Assembly: GCA_003131315.1 (NCBI GenBank)
Contig: PKUV01000070.1
Coordinates: 1-43,151, forward strand
Source of the DNA: Acidobacteriaceae bacterium
Lineage (GTDB): Bacteria > Acidobacteriota > Terriglobia > Terriglobales > Acidobacteriaceae
Length of the DNA: 43,151 nucleotides
Reading direction: 5' to 3'
Part shown: in pieces, positions 1 to 7,028 of the stretch
Layout: every line of letters begins with the position of its first letter
Numbering within the stretch: the stretch's first letter is position 1
Notes under the pieces: generated by a model
Told to the model about the DNA's origin: nothing
The model's input: the letters and a program-made list of their open reading frames with translations, nothing else
Databases searched by the model: none
Position numbers and translations under genes: made by a program

Positions 1-112
1 ACTATACGGTCAGAGACCTAGTCAGCAGGCCACGTCGGTGGGCCTCAGCTTTTGGTTCAGTACGCGATAGCATCTTTGGAAAGTACCAATGTCTGGATGT
101 CTTGGTTTGATA

Positions 113-133
113 AGTATGTCGTAACACGATAGA
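113..133. promoter_or_regulatory. possible MarR operator (imperfect palindrome)
   Basis: Upstream of the MarR gene there is a short imperfect inverted repeat, TCGT-AAC-ACGA at 119-129, in AT-richer flanks. MarR proteins usually repress their own promoter by binding such a site. The arms are only 4-5 bp, so this is a weak inference. Confidence 0.2.
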
Positions 134-155
134 CTTCGGGGAAGAATCAGTCGGC

Positions 156-629
156 ATGAAAACAACACTCACATCTTGTGACTATCGGGCGCTTGCCGAA
201 CTACGACATCAAATCCGGCTCTTCCTGCACTTCAGCGAGCAGGCGGCGCGCTCCGCTGGACTCAATCCGCGTCAGCATCAACTCATGTTGGCGTTGAAAG
301 GTCTGCCGTCGCATATTCGCCCAAGCATTGGGGAACTAGCCAAACGGCTTCAGGTCCAGCATCACAGCACGGTGGAACTGGTGAATCGCCTTGTCCGAGG
401 TGGATACGTGCGCCGCCGGCGCGGAGGGAAGGACCGGCGCGAAGTCCTGCTCTCACTCACGCCTAAAGGAGAGAGGGTGTTGCGGGAGCTTTCGTTGCAT
501 CACCGGACAGAGCTTCGCAAAGCAGGTCCCGCCTTGATTGACGCGCTGCGGGGCGTGATGCGGGGAACAAGGAATTCGGGTTCCTCGGATGAAAAGGCTG
601 GAACGAGCAAGAACAGGAGAGCAGTATAA
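156..629 (+). CDS. MarR family transcriptional regulator
   Basis: A 157-residue winged-helix DNA-binding protein. The recognisable block is at about residues 55-110: a helix-turn-helix (SIGELAKRLQVQHHSTVELV) followed by an Arg-rich wing with KDRREVLLSLTPKGE, the MarR wing signature. N- and C-terminal helices would form the dimer interface. The last 20 residues are polar and probably disordered. The ATG start is in a clean context and the length is normal for MarR proteins. The stop lies 2 bp before the ATG of the ClC channel gene, so the two are almost certainly co-transcribed. MarR repressors typically respond to small phenolic or oxidant ligands and repress their own operon. Here the regulated function would be anion transport, which is inference. 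Confidence 0.9.
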   Translation: MKTTLTSCDYRALAELRHQIRLFLHFSEQAARSAGLNPRQHQLMLALKGLPSHIRPSIGELAKRLQVQHHSTVELVNRLVRGGYVRRRRGGKDRREVLLSLTPKGERVLRELSLHHRTELRKAGPALIDALRGVMRGTRNSGSSDEKAGTSKNRRAV

Positions 630-631
630 GC

Positions 632-2530
632 ATGCAAGATAGCAAAGACCGGAAGGCAGTCAACGCAGACTTGAGCAATGGCCAGGATGTCAAGGATGCG
701 ATGTCCGGAGAACGGCTCGCAGTCACGCCGACGGGCGAGTTGGTAACTACTCCTCTCGCGCAGTTTCGGATGGTGCTTATTTCGTTTCTAGCTGCCGGTA
801 TTGGGCTCGTCGCCGGATGCATAGCCTTTCTGCTCTATAGGCTTATCGGGCTCTTCACAAACATCTTCTTCTTTCACCGTTTCTCCGCCGATTTCACTAG
901 CGCACGCCTCAACCACCTGGGACCCTGGGTCATCGTCACGCCGGTCATCGGGGGCATCATAGTTGGTTTCATGGCAAAGTATGGCTCATCAAAGATCAAG
1001 GGCCATGGAATTCCGGAAGCGATGGAGGCGGTGCTCGCCAACCGCAGCCGTATCGAGCCCAAGGTCGCAATCCTGAAGCCGATCTCCGCAGCAATCGCAA
1101 TCGGGACGGGCGGCCCTTTTGGCGCCGAGGGTCCAATTATCCAAACCGGTGGGGCGATCGGATCCCTCGTGGGGCAGGTTCTTCACACGACAGCGTCAGA
1201 GCGCAAGGTGCTGCTGGCTTGCGGCGCAGCGGCGGGAATGTCGGCTACGTTCAACACGCCGATCGCAGGAGTGATCCTCGCCATCGAGCTTCTTCTTTTT
1301 GAATTCAAGTCCCGTTCGTTTATTCCCCTGGTCGTTGCCAGCACCCTGGCAACTGCCGTACACGTTCGACTATTGGGAGGCGGGCCAATGTTTTCTGTTG
1401 CGCCCGTCGACTTCGGAATTCCAAGGGCGCTGCCATTCTACTTAGTACTCGGGGTTATCTGCGGACTGGCCGCAGTTGGGTTCAGCAAGCTGCTGTACTG
1501 GGTGGAAGATCAGTTCGACAAGTTGCCCATCGACGAACTCTGGTGGCCGGCGATCGGCGCTCTGGGACTGGGCATTATTGGATATTTTGTGCCTCGCGTT
1601 CTAGGCGTCGGGTACGACACGATCGGCGATATTCTAAACTCGAATCTCGCGCTGAAGTTGCTCCTGGTTGTGATGGTGGCGAAAGCCGTTGCTCTAGTGG
1701 TTTCTCTCGGATCAGGGACATCGGGAGGCTTACTGGCGCCGATGTTCATGTCAAGCGCAGCACTGGGTGCCGCTTACGCAATGGTGATCGATCGCGTGTA
1801 TCCATGTGCCCAGCTCGCTGCAGGTGCTTTTGCACTTGTAGCGATGGGGGCCGTGTTCGGAGCAGCATCTCGCGCCACATTTACGTTCATCATTTTTGCA
1901 TTCGAAATCACGCGCGATTACAACTCGGTGCTGCCGCTGATGCTGGTCAGCGTCATAGCAGACGGGATGGCGATGTGGCTCATGCCGAAGTCGTCGATCA
2001 TGACAGAGAAGTTGGCGCGTCGCGGTATGCGTGTTCATGCCGAATACGAAACCGATGTGCTCCAGCAGGTATCGGTAGGAGAGATGATGGACCGTGAATT
2101 ACCTGCGATTTCCAGCGACATGTCCGTGGGAGAACTAGCGGAGAGAATCGCGCGCCGAGATCCTGCGGTGAGTAAACACGAGGGTCTGTTGATCCTGGAT
2201 ACTACTGGAACCCTCGAAGGCATCATCACTCGCAGCGATATCTTGCGAGCGTTTGAAAAAGACAACGACGGCAAGATGAGCGTACTGGACGCGGGGACGC
2301 GCGATGTTGTGGTGACACACCCGGAGGAACTGCTGCATGATGCAGCAGCAAAGATGCTCAGGCGCAATATAGGTCGATTGCCGGTTGTGGAACGCACGCA
2401 GCCGACGCGAGTAGTGGGGTACTTGGGGCGCGAGGGAATTATGGCGGCTCGTCTGCGGCGTCTGGACGAAGAGCACGTTCGGGAACTGGGTTGGGCGAGT
2501 CTGTTTTCCAGACGGCGTCCAGTACCGTGA
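632..2530 (+). CDS. ClC family chloride channel/transporter with C-terminal CBS domains
   Basis: A 632-residue ClC anion channel or H+/Cl- exchanger. After a polar N-terminus of about 45 residues come the ClC helices. They carry the first selectivity-filter motif GHGIPE (about 124-129, Ser of the classic GSGIP replaced by His), the second motif GAEGP with gating Glu166, and GSGTSGGLLAPM further on. The position matching the internal proton-transfer Glu203 of E. coli ClC is Leu220 (AIELLLFEF; Glu202 equivalent is Glu219), so coupling may differ from the classic exchanger. Two CBS domains fill about 475-610 and probably bind adenine nucleotides. An AGGAGA ribosome site precedes the ATG. It directly follows the MarR gene. 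Channel versus exchanger cannot be settled from sequence. Confidence 0.93.
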   Translation: MQDSKDRKAVNADLSNGQDVKDAMSGERLAVTPTGELVTTPLAQFRMVLISFLAAGIGLVAGCIAFLLYRLIGLFTNIFFFHRFSADFTSARLNHLGPWVIVTPVIGGIIVGFMAKYGSSKIKGHGIPEAMEAVLANRSRIEPKVAILKPISAAIAIGTGGPFGAEGPIIQTGGAIGSLVGQVLHTTASERKVLLACGAAAGMSATFNTPIAGVILAIELLLFEFKSRSFIPLVVASTLATAVHVRLLGGGPMFSVAPVDFGIPRALPFYLVLGVICGLAAVGFSKLLYWVEDQFDKLPIDELWWPAIGALGLGIIGYFVPRVLGVGYDTIGDILNSNLALKLLLVVMVAKAVALVVSLGSGTSGGLLAPMFMSSAALGAAYAMVIDRVYPCAQLAAGAFALVAMGAVFGAASRATFTFIIFAFEITRDYNSVLPLMLVSVIADGMAMWLMPKSSIMTEKLARRGMRVHAEYETDVLQQVSVGEMMDRELPAISSDMSVGELAERIARRDPAVSKHEGLLILDTTGTLEGIITRSDILRAFEKDNDGKMSVLDAGTRDVVVTHPEELLHDAAAKMLRRNIGRLPVVERTQPTRVVGYLGREGIMAARLRRLDEEHVRELGWASLFSRRRPVP

Positions 2531-2612
2531 TCAGCGTGTGATCGGACCTACGTTTTGTATCGAGAGAAAAGGCACTCACGGACCCGCAGAAAGGGTATAA
2601 GAAGTTGTGCGT

Positions 2613-2695
2613 GTTCCGAAAGAACGGACTGTAAGGTCGTGTAAGCGCCGTTCTTTCACGGCGGTAACGCGGGCCCAATCCCGTCGGGGATGCCA
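2613..2695 (+). pseudogene. degenerate tRNA-Glu(TTC)-like sequence
   Basis: The anticodon loop CTTTCAC (2653-2659) sits in a stem CCGTT/GGCGG (two G-U pairs) and is followed by TAAC and a T-arm GCGGG/CCCGT. The end reads CGGGGAT-G-CCA, with G discriminator and encoded CCA at 2693-2695, all typical of tRNA-Glu(TTC). The T-loop lacks the TTCGA core and is one base short. The acceptor 5' strand is only partly complementary and the D-arm is too long. I read it as a decayed tRNA gene or an element-borne tRNA mimic, not a functional tRNA. Confidence 0.4.
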
Positions 2696-2798
2696 ATCGA
2701 AACGGCATCATCTCAAATTGTCGCAACGCGGGCTTTCAAGTGTGACAGTGAAAGGGGCCGATCCCCCACGATTCAGCCCCGAACCCACTTGCCATGTT

Positions 2799-2820
2799 TT
2801 GGTAGCAATTTGGTAGCAAA
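2799..2820 (+). repeat. tandem 11-bp direct repeat TTGGTAGCAAW
   Basis: Two adjacent copies, TTGGTAGCAAT and TTGGTAGCAAA, about 75 bp before the tRNA-Val fragment. They could be arm-type sites of a lost integrase or simple duplication; nothing in the sequence decides. Confidence 0.5.
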
Positions 2821-2896
2821 TTGCGCCGAGTATTACGGTTCTGCCGGTTCCTCCGGTTATTAACCCCTTTTGGATCAATCACCGGCTGCCGCACCG

Positions 2897-2946
2897 CTAC
2901 CTTGACACGGTAGAGGTCGCTGGTTCGAGTCCAGTCGTGCCTACCA
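2897..2946 (+). pseudogene. 3' half of tRNA-Val(GAC), 5' half absent
   Basis: A perfect anticodon arm CTACC-TTGACAC-GGTAG (2897-2913, anticodon GAC) is followed by variable loop AGGTC, T-arm GCTGG-TTCGAGT-CCAGT and acceptor CGTGCCT-A-CCA (2936-2946). The matching 5' acceptor strand AGGCACG and a D-arm are missing upstream. An intact anticodon-to-CCA segment with a foreign 5' side is what a tyrosine-integrase attachment site in a tRNA leaves behind. It cannot fold as a full tRNA. Confidence 0.7.
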
Positions 2947-2955
2947 TTTATCTCA

Positions 2956-3273
2956 TTGAATCCGCTCAATCGCGAGCGGCAGCTTTTCCCTGAGTTGGCC
3001 AACTCATCACCACTGGTCACCAAATCCGCGAGGTTTTCGACTGCCTTCCGCTGTGCTGCGGGAATGGATAGTGCGTGTGTACGAAAACTAGGCATCCAGA
3101 TTCCCGCGGTGATCGATGAATTCGGCAACTCGACCGAGCAAGCCTACACGGGCTGGCCCGATCGTCTTTACCTGATCGACGCAAAGGGCCGTGTCGCCTA
3201 CAAGGCCAAGTCGGATCTGCTCGGCTTTAAGTCGGAGGAATTGCGCGCGGCGCTGGGGAGGTTAGTAAATTAA
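2956..3273 (+). pseudogene. truncated iodothyronine deiodinase-like/redoxin C-terminal fragment
   Basis: A 105-residue frame whose last 65 residues (from CVRKLGIQIPAVIDEFGN onward) resemble the C-terminal half of bacterial iodothyronine deiodinase-like thioredoxin-fold proteins, with AYTGWPDRLYLIDAKGRVAY and LLGFKSEELRAAL. The catalytic N-terminal half and its redox centre are absent. The first 35-40 residues do not match the family and look like junction sequence starting 10 bp after the tRNA-Val fragment. I read it as a gene cut by recombination at the tRNA site. It may still be transcribed into the kinase gene 10 bp downstream, but a function is unlikely. Confidence 0.5.
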
Positions 3274-3283
3274 GCCGTCCGCG

Positions 3284-4642
3284 TTGTATTCTCGGGGCGT
3301 GCTACGTTCGCCTGCGCCCCATCGGTCTCCAACTCCCGGATTATTTTTAGGGCTGATCATCACCCTGGCGGCCGTGGTTGCATACTCGGGATACATCACG
3401 CGGCAGATCTCCGGCTTGCGCGAACTGCAGAACAATCTGGTGGACCGCAACCGGAAAGACTCTCTGCAGTTGCTTCGCATTCAGAACGATTTAAACTCGC
3501 TGGCTCTGGCGATGCGTGACATGCTGGACAACGATGAGCCCTACCCGCTGACGGCGTGGTCCGCGCAGTTCCAGCGCGTTCGCACGGATCTGGACGACGC
3601 GCTGCGTCGCGAGCAGCAGGTTGCCCCGGTGAATCGGACTCCCGAACAAAAGCAATACCTGGAGAATTCGGTCACGCAGTTCTGGGACGCCGTGGATCGA
3701 ACCTTTGCACTGGCGCGCGACCCCAACCAGGCGGAAGCAAGGACGCAGATTCGAATCTCGCTGCGAGCCCGGCAGGAAGCACTGAGCACGGCCGTGTCCC
3801 GGCTGCTGGTGCAGAACAATGAAAGCGAAGAGCAAGCTGCGTTGCGCATTGGGCAAATTTATGACCGCGTTCAGCGGCAGGTGTATCTGTTCCTGACAGC
3901 GACTTTGATTGCCATTCTCTTTACCAGCCTTTACTTGATCCGCTCGAATCGGCGATTGTTCGCACAACTCGCGGCGCTCTCCGAACAGCGCAGCGAACTT
4001 GCTCAGAAGCTCATTTCAACCCAGGAATCCACCTTGCGTCACATCTCACGCGAATTGCACGATGAGTTCGGACAGATTCTGACTGCCGTAGGAGCCATGC
4101 TTTCGCGCGCGGGAAATCAGGCTCCCGAGAAATCGGAGCTGCGCGCCGAACTGCGTGAAGTCTGTGAGATTACGCAAAGCACGCTGGACAAAGTGCGCAG
4201 CCTTTCGCAGGCCTTGCATCCCGTGATGCTCGAAGAAACCGGACTGGAGAGTACGCTCGACTGGTATTTGCCGGTGGTGGAAAGGCAGGCTGGGATTCGC
4301 GTATTCTATGAGAAATCGGGCGACCCCTTTCCTGTTGATGGCAACGCCGCCATTCATGTGTATCGCGTGGTGCAGGAAGCTTTGAATAACCTGACCCGGC
4401 ATTCGGGAGCCAGAGAATCCTGGGTGCGTCTGCGATTTCTGCCGCAAGCTTTGGAAGTCGAAGTGGAAGATCACGGCAGGGGCTTTGAAGCGCAGGCCGC
4501 AAAGCAGGGAATTGGACTGGTGGCGATGCGGGAACGCGCGGAGTTGCTGGGCGGCATCGTTGAATTTGTGCGGCCCGCGCAAGGCGGAACGTTGGTTCGA
4601 TTGAGAGTCCCAAGAGAGAAGCTTGATTCGTATGCCGGATAA
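3284..4642 (+). CDS. membrane sensor histidine kinase (NarL-type, HisKA_3)
   Basis: A 452-residue kinase. One membrane helix (about 19-36), a helical extracytoplasmic sensor of about 160 residues and a second helix (about 200-219) precede a coiled linker. The dimerisation/phosphoacceptor helix carries His259 in RELHDEFGQ. The ATPase domain shows the N-box EALNNLTRHS (365-374), G1 box DHGRG (396-400) and GIGLVAMRERAELLGG. This is the HisKA_3 architecture that pairs with LuxR/NarL-type regulators, and such a regulator follows with an 11-bp overlap. The start is TTG at 3284; GTG at 3299 is an alternative, and neither has a strong ribosome site. The sensed signal is unknown; the sensor resembles four-helix bundles. 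Confidence 0.9.
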   Translation: MYSRGVLRSPAPHRSPTPGLFLGLIITLAAVVAYSGYITRQISGLRELQNNLVDRNRKDSLQLLRIQNDLNSLALAMRDMLDNDEPYPLTAWSAQFQRVRTDLDDALRREQQVAPVNRTPEQKQYLENSVTQFWDAVDRTFALARDPNQAEARTQIRISLRARQEALSTAVSRLLVQNNESEEQAALRIGQIYDRVQRQVYLFLTATLIAILFTSLYLIRSNRRLFAQLAALSEQRSELAQKLISTQESTLRHISRELHDEFGQILTAVGAMLSRAGNQAPEKSELRAELREVCEITQSTLDKVRSLSQALHPVMLEETGLESTLDWYLPVVERQAGIRVFYEKSGDPFPVDGNAAIHVYRVVQEALNNLTRHSGARESWVRLRFLPQALEVEVEDHGRGFEAQAAKQGIGLVAMRERAELLGGIVEFVRPAQGGTLVRLRVPREKLDSYAG

Positions 4643-5261
4643 GATTTCAGTTTTGCTGGTTGACGACCATACCCTGGTGCGGCGAGGATTCCGGCGCATT
4701 CTGGAGGATGAGCCGGACATCAAAGTTGCCGGCGAGGCTGGCGACGGCCTTGAAGCAATCAGACTCGCGGATGAGCTTCGTCCGAAAGTGATTGTCATGG
4801 ATTGCGCCATGCCCGGGATGAACGGGTTAGAAGCCACGCGGCAGATTATTGGAAAGCATCCGCAGGCTTTGGTGCTCATGCTCAGCATGCATCCGGAGGA
4901 GACTCTGGTGCGGCAGGCGCTCGATGCCGGCGCGCGCGGCTATGTCCTGAAAAACGCAGTGGACCTGGAGTTGGGTGCTGCCATTCGCCGAGTAGCGAAC
5001 GGCGAAACTGTGCTCGATTCCCAGCTTAAGCGCCCGGAAGCGCTCAAAGGCAAGCGCCACGCGGCTCTTACCCCGCGCGAACTCGAAGTCCTGCAAATGA
5101 TCGTGGACGGTAAATCCAACAAGCAGATTGCGGCCGCGCTCGACCTCAGCGCCAACACAATCGCCGTCCATCGTGCCAACATGATGGACGCTTTGGGAAC
5201 CCACAAGACCGCCGAGTTGGTCGTCTACGCGATCCGCAACGGGCTGGTTGATCTCCCGTGA
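4632..5261 (+). CDS. NarL/LuxR family response regulator
   Basis: About 209 residues from the ATG at 4632 (a TTG nine bases earlier is possible). The receiver domain has the acidic pair in LLVDDHTLVRRGF and the phosphoacceptor Asp57 in VMDCAMPGMNG. The C-terminal LuxR helix-turn-helix runs from TPRELEVLQMIVDGKSNKQI to the end, with ANTIAVHRANMM as recognition helix. It is the cognate partner of the overlapping kinase. Its stop TGA overlaps the GTG start of the next gene (GTGA), so the downstream exported protein is translationally coupled and may belong to the same response. DNA targets are not evident. Confidence 0.93.
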   Translation: MPDKISVLLVDDHTLVRRGFRRILEDEPDIKVAGEAGDGLEAIRLADELRPKVIVMDCAMPGMNGLEATRQIIGKHPQALVLMLSMHPEETLVRQALDAGARGYVLKNAVDLELGAAIRRVANGETVLDSQLKRPEALKGKRHAALTPRELEVLQMIVDGKSNKQIAAALDLSANTIAVHRANMMDALGTHKTAELVVYAIRNGLVDLP

Positions 5262-6985
5262 ATCGTCCTGCCGTGAATCGCCGGTCGTTTCTCTGGGGAA
5301 TGGCAGGCTTGGCGTCGACATCGGGCTTGCTGTTGGACGCGTTCGCAGTTTCTCCCTCGCCAGCCCCTGATCCCGGTTTCCGGTTGGTGGACGTGACTGC
5401 CCAGGCTGGAATTCGGTTTCGACACAACAGCGGCGCCTACGGCGGGAAGCTGCTGCCGGAAACACTCGGCGCCGGTTGCGCGTTCCTCGACTACGACCGC
5501 GACGGCTGGCAGGACATTCTTCTGGTGAACGGCGTCGATTGGCCCGGACACAAACGGGGGCCTAAGTCGGAGCCCAGCACGCTGAAGCTCTATCGCAACA
5601 ATCGTAACGGCACGTTTTCCGACGTGACCCACAGCGCCGGGCTCGACGTCGAGATGTACGGCATGGGGGTTGCGATCGGAGATTACGACAACGACGGCTA
5701 TCCTGACATCCTCATTACCTGCGTTGGCCAGAACCGGCTGTTCAGGAACACCGGCAAGGGGACGTTCGTCGATGTAACCAAGTCGAGCGGACTGGGCGGC
5801 CGGCAGGCCTTGAGCACGTCCGCTCTATGGTTTGATTTCGACCGGGACGGACTGCTGGATCTGTTTGTCTGCAACTATGTCAAGTGGTCCCCCGAGCACG
5901 ATGTGTTTTGCAGCCTCGACGGCAAGCACAAATCCTATTGCACCCCCGAAGCCTACCGCGGAGAGACTTGCTGGCTGTTTCGCAATCGCGGCAATGGAAC
6001 CTTTGAGGATGTCACGGCCACGAGCGGAATTTTCGACAGCAGTTCGAAGTCGCTGGGCGTGGCTATGCTCGACTACGATCACGATGGCTGGCCCGATTTG
6101 CTGGTGACCAATGACACGCAGCCCAACAAGCTTTATCGGAATCAGCGCAACGGTACATTTAAGGACGTAGCCGTGGAGGCCGGCATCGCCTTTTCCGCCG
6201 AGGGCAGGGCCCGCGCCGGAATGGGCGTGGACGTGGCCGACTTCGATAATTCGGGAAACTCGGGCGTGGCTATCACGAATTTCGATAACGAAATGACGGG
6301 ACTCTACCGGCTTTCCGAAGGCGGCAGTTATGTTGACGTGGCAATGCAGAGCGGAGTGGGGCTGGCATCGAAAGACAAACTGGGATTCGGATGCGTGTTT
6401 CTCGATGCCGATCTGGATGGCACACTCGATCTGGCGGTTGTGAACGGGCACATCGACGACACGGTGCGCAATGTCAGCGGCGTCGGGTACGCGCAGCCAC
6501 CGCAACTTTTCCTGAACACCGGAAAGGGAACGTTTCTCGACGTGGCCGCTGAAATCGGCGGCGGCTTCAGTCAACCCAAGGTCGGACGAGGTTTGGCCTA
6601 CGGCGACTTCGATCGGGACGGCGATCTTGATCTGCTGATCACCACCAACAACGGTCCAGCCTATCTCTACCGCACCGACCAGACTGCCGGAAACCGGAGC
6701 CTCCGGATTCGCCTGGTCGGGACGAAGTCCAATCGCGATGCCATCGGGGCTTCACTAAAGATCTTTCACGGAGCGTCGAGCCAATCACGCCTGGTTAAGG
6801 GCGGGTCCAGTTATCTGTCGCAGTCGGAACTGCCCGTAACCTTCGGGCTCGGGAAGCGAGACAAGATCGATCGTCTGGTGATCCAATGGCCCAGCGGAAG
6901 AACGGAAGAATACAAGAACCTCGCAGCCGGCCGCGCCTATGAGTGCGTGGAATCAAAAGGAATCACCGCTCTGCCGGGCTTCTAG
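5258..6985 (+). CDS. Tat-exported CRTAC1-like FG-GAP/VCBS repeat protein with ASPIC/UnbV domain
   Basis: A 575-residue exported protein. The N-terminus has a twin-arginine signal (NRRSFLWG followed by a hydrophobic stretch and AFA cleavage region). The body has repeated FG-GAP/VCBS calcium-binding units such as FLDYDRDGWQDIL, IGDYDNDGYPDIL, FDFDRDGLLDLFV, LDYDHDGWPDLLV and YGDFDRDGDLDLLI, predicting a seven-bladed beta-propeller. The C-terminus (about 485-560) is the ASPIC/UnbV domain (SYLSQSELPVTFGLG, VIQWPSGRTEEY). Such proteins are common in Acidobacteriota and Planctomycetota; no enzymatic role is established. The GTG start overlaps the regulator's stop, which makes this the third gene of a kinase-regulator-effector operon. 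The role is probably extracytoplasmic adhesion or ligand binding (inference). Confidence 0.9.
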   Translation: MNRPAVNRRSFLWGMAGLASTSGLLLDAFAVSPSPAPDPGFRLVDVTAQAGIRFRHNSGAYGGKLLPETLGAGCAFLDYDRDGWQDILLVNGVDWPGHKRGPKSEPSTLKLYRNNRNGTFSDVTHSAGLDVEMYGMGVAIGDYDNDGYPDILITCVGQNRLFRNTGKGTFVDVTKSSGLGGRQALSTSALWFDFDRDGLLDLFVCNYVKWSPEHDVFCSLDGKHKSYCTPEAYRGETCWLFRNRGNGTFEDVTATSGIFDSSSKSLGVAMLDYDHDGWPDLLVTNDTQPNKLYRNQRNGTFKDVAVEAGIAFSAEGRARAGMGVDVADFDNSGNSGVAITNFDNEMTGLYRLSEGGSYVDVAMQSGVGLASKDKLGFGCVFLDADLDGTLDLAVVNGHIDDTVRNVSGVGYAQPPQLFLNTGKGTFLDVAAEIGGGFSQPKVGRGLAYGDFDRDGDLDLLITTNNGPAYLYRTDQTAGNRSLRIRLVGTKSNRDAIGASLKIFHGASSQSRLVKGGSSYLSQSELPVTFGLGKRDKIDRLVIQWPSGRTEEYKNLAAGRAYECVESKGITALPGF

Positions 6986-7028
6986 AAGTCGTTATACGTG
7001 GCAGTTGTGGAGCAATGTCCTCTTCGCT

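Larger units (their letters stand above)
2531..2955. other. gene-free scar with tRNA remnants (possible old attachment site)
   Basis: No convincing protein gene lies in this stretch. It holds a degenerate tRNA-Glu-like sequence (2613-2695), an 11-bp tandem repeat (2799-2820) and the 3' half of a tRNA-Val (2897-2946), followed at once by a truncated gene. tRNA 3' halves next to broken genes are the usual trace of tRNA-targeted integration. No integrase is visible, so this is inference. Confidence 0.5.

Noticed and set aside
2770-2862. Possible C-terminal tail of a tyrosine integrase before the tRNA fragment
   Set aside because: No catalytic box (R-H-R-Y) is visible in any frame; the short tails are too degenerate to support.
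2736-3128. Minus-strand open frame across the tRNA-Val fragment, with DWTRTSDLYRVK
   Set aside because: This peptide is simply the translation of tRNA 3' sequence, a frequent false gene. No domain is present.
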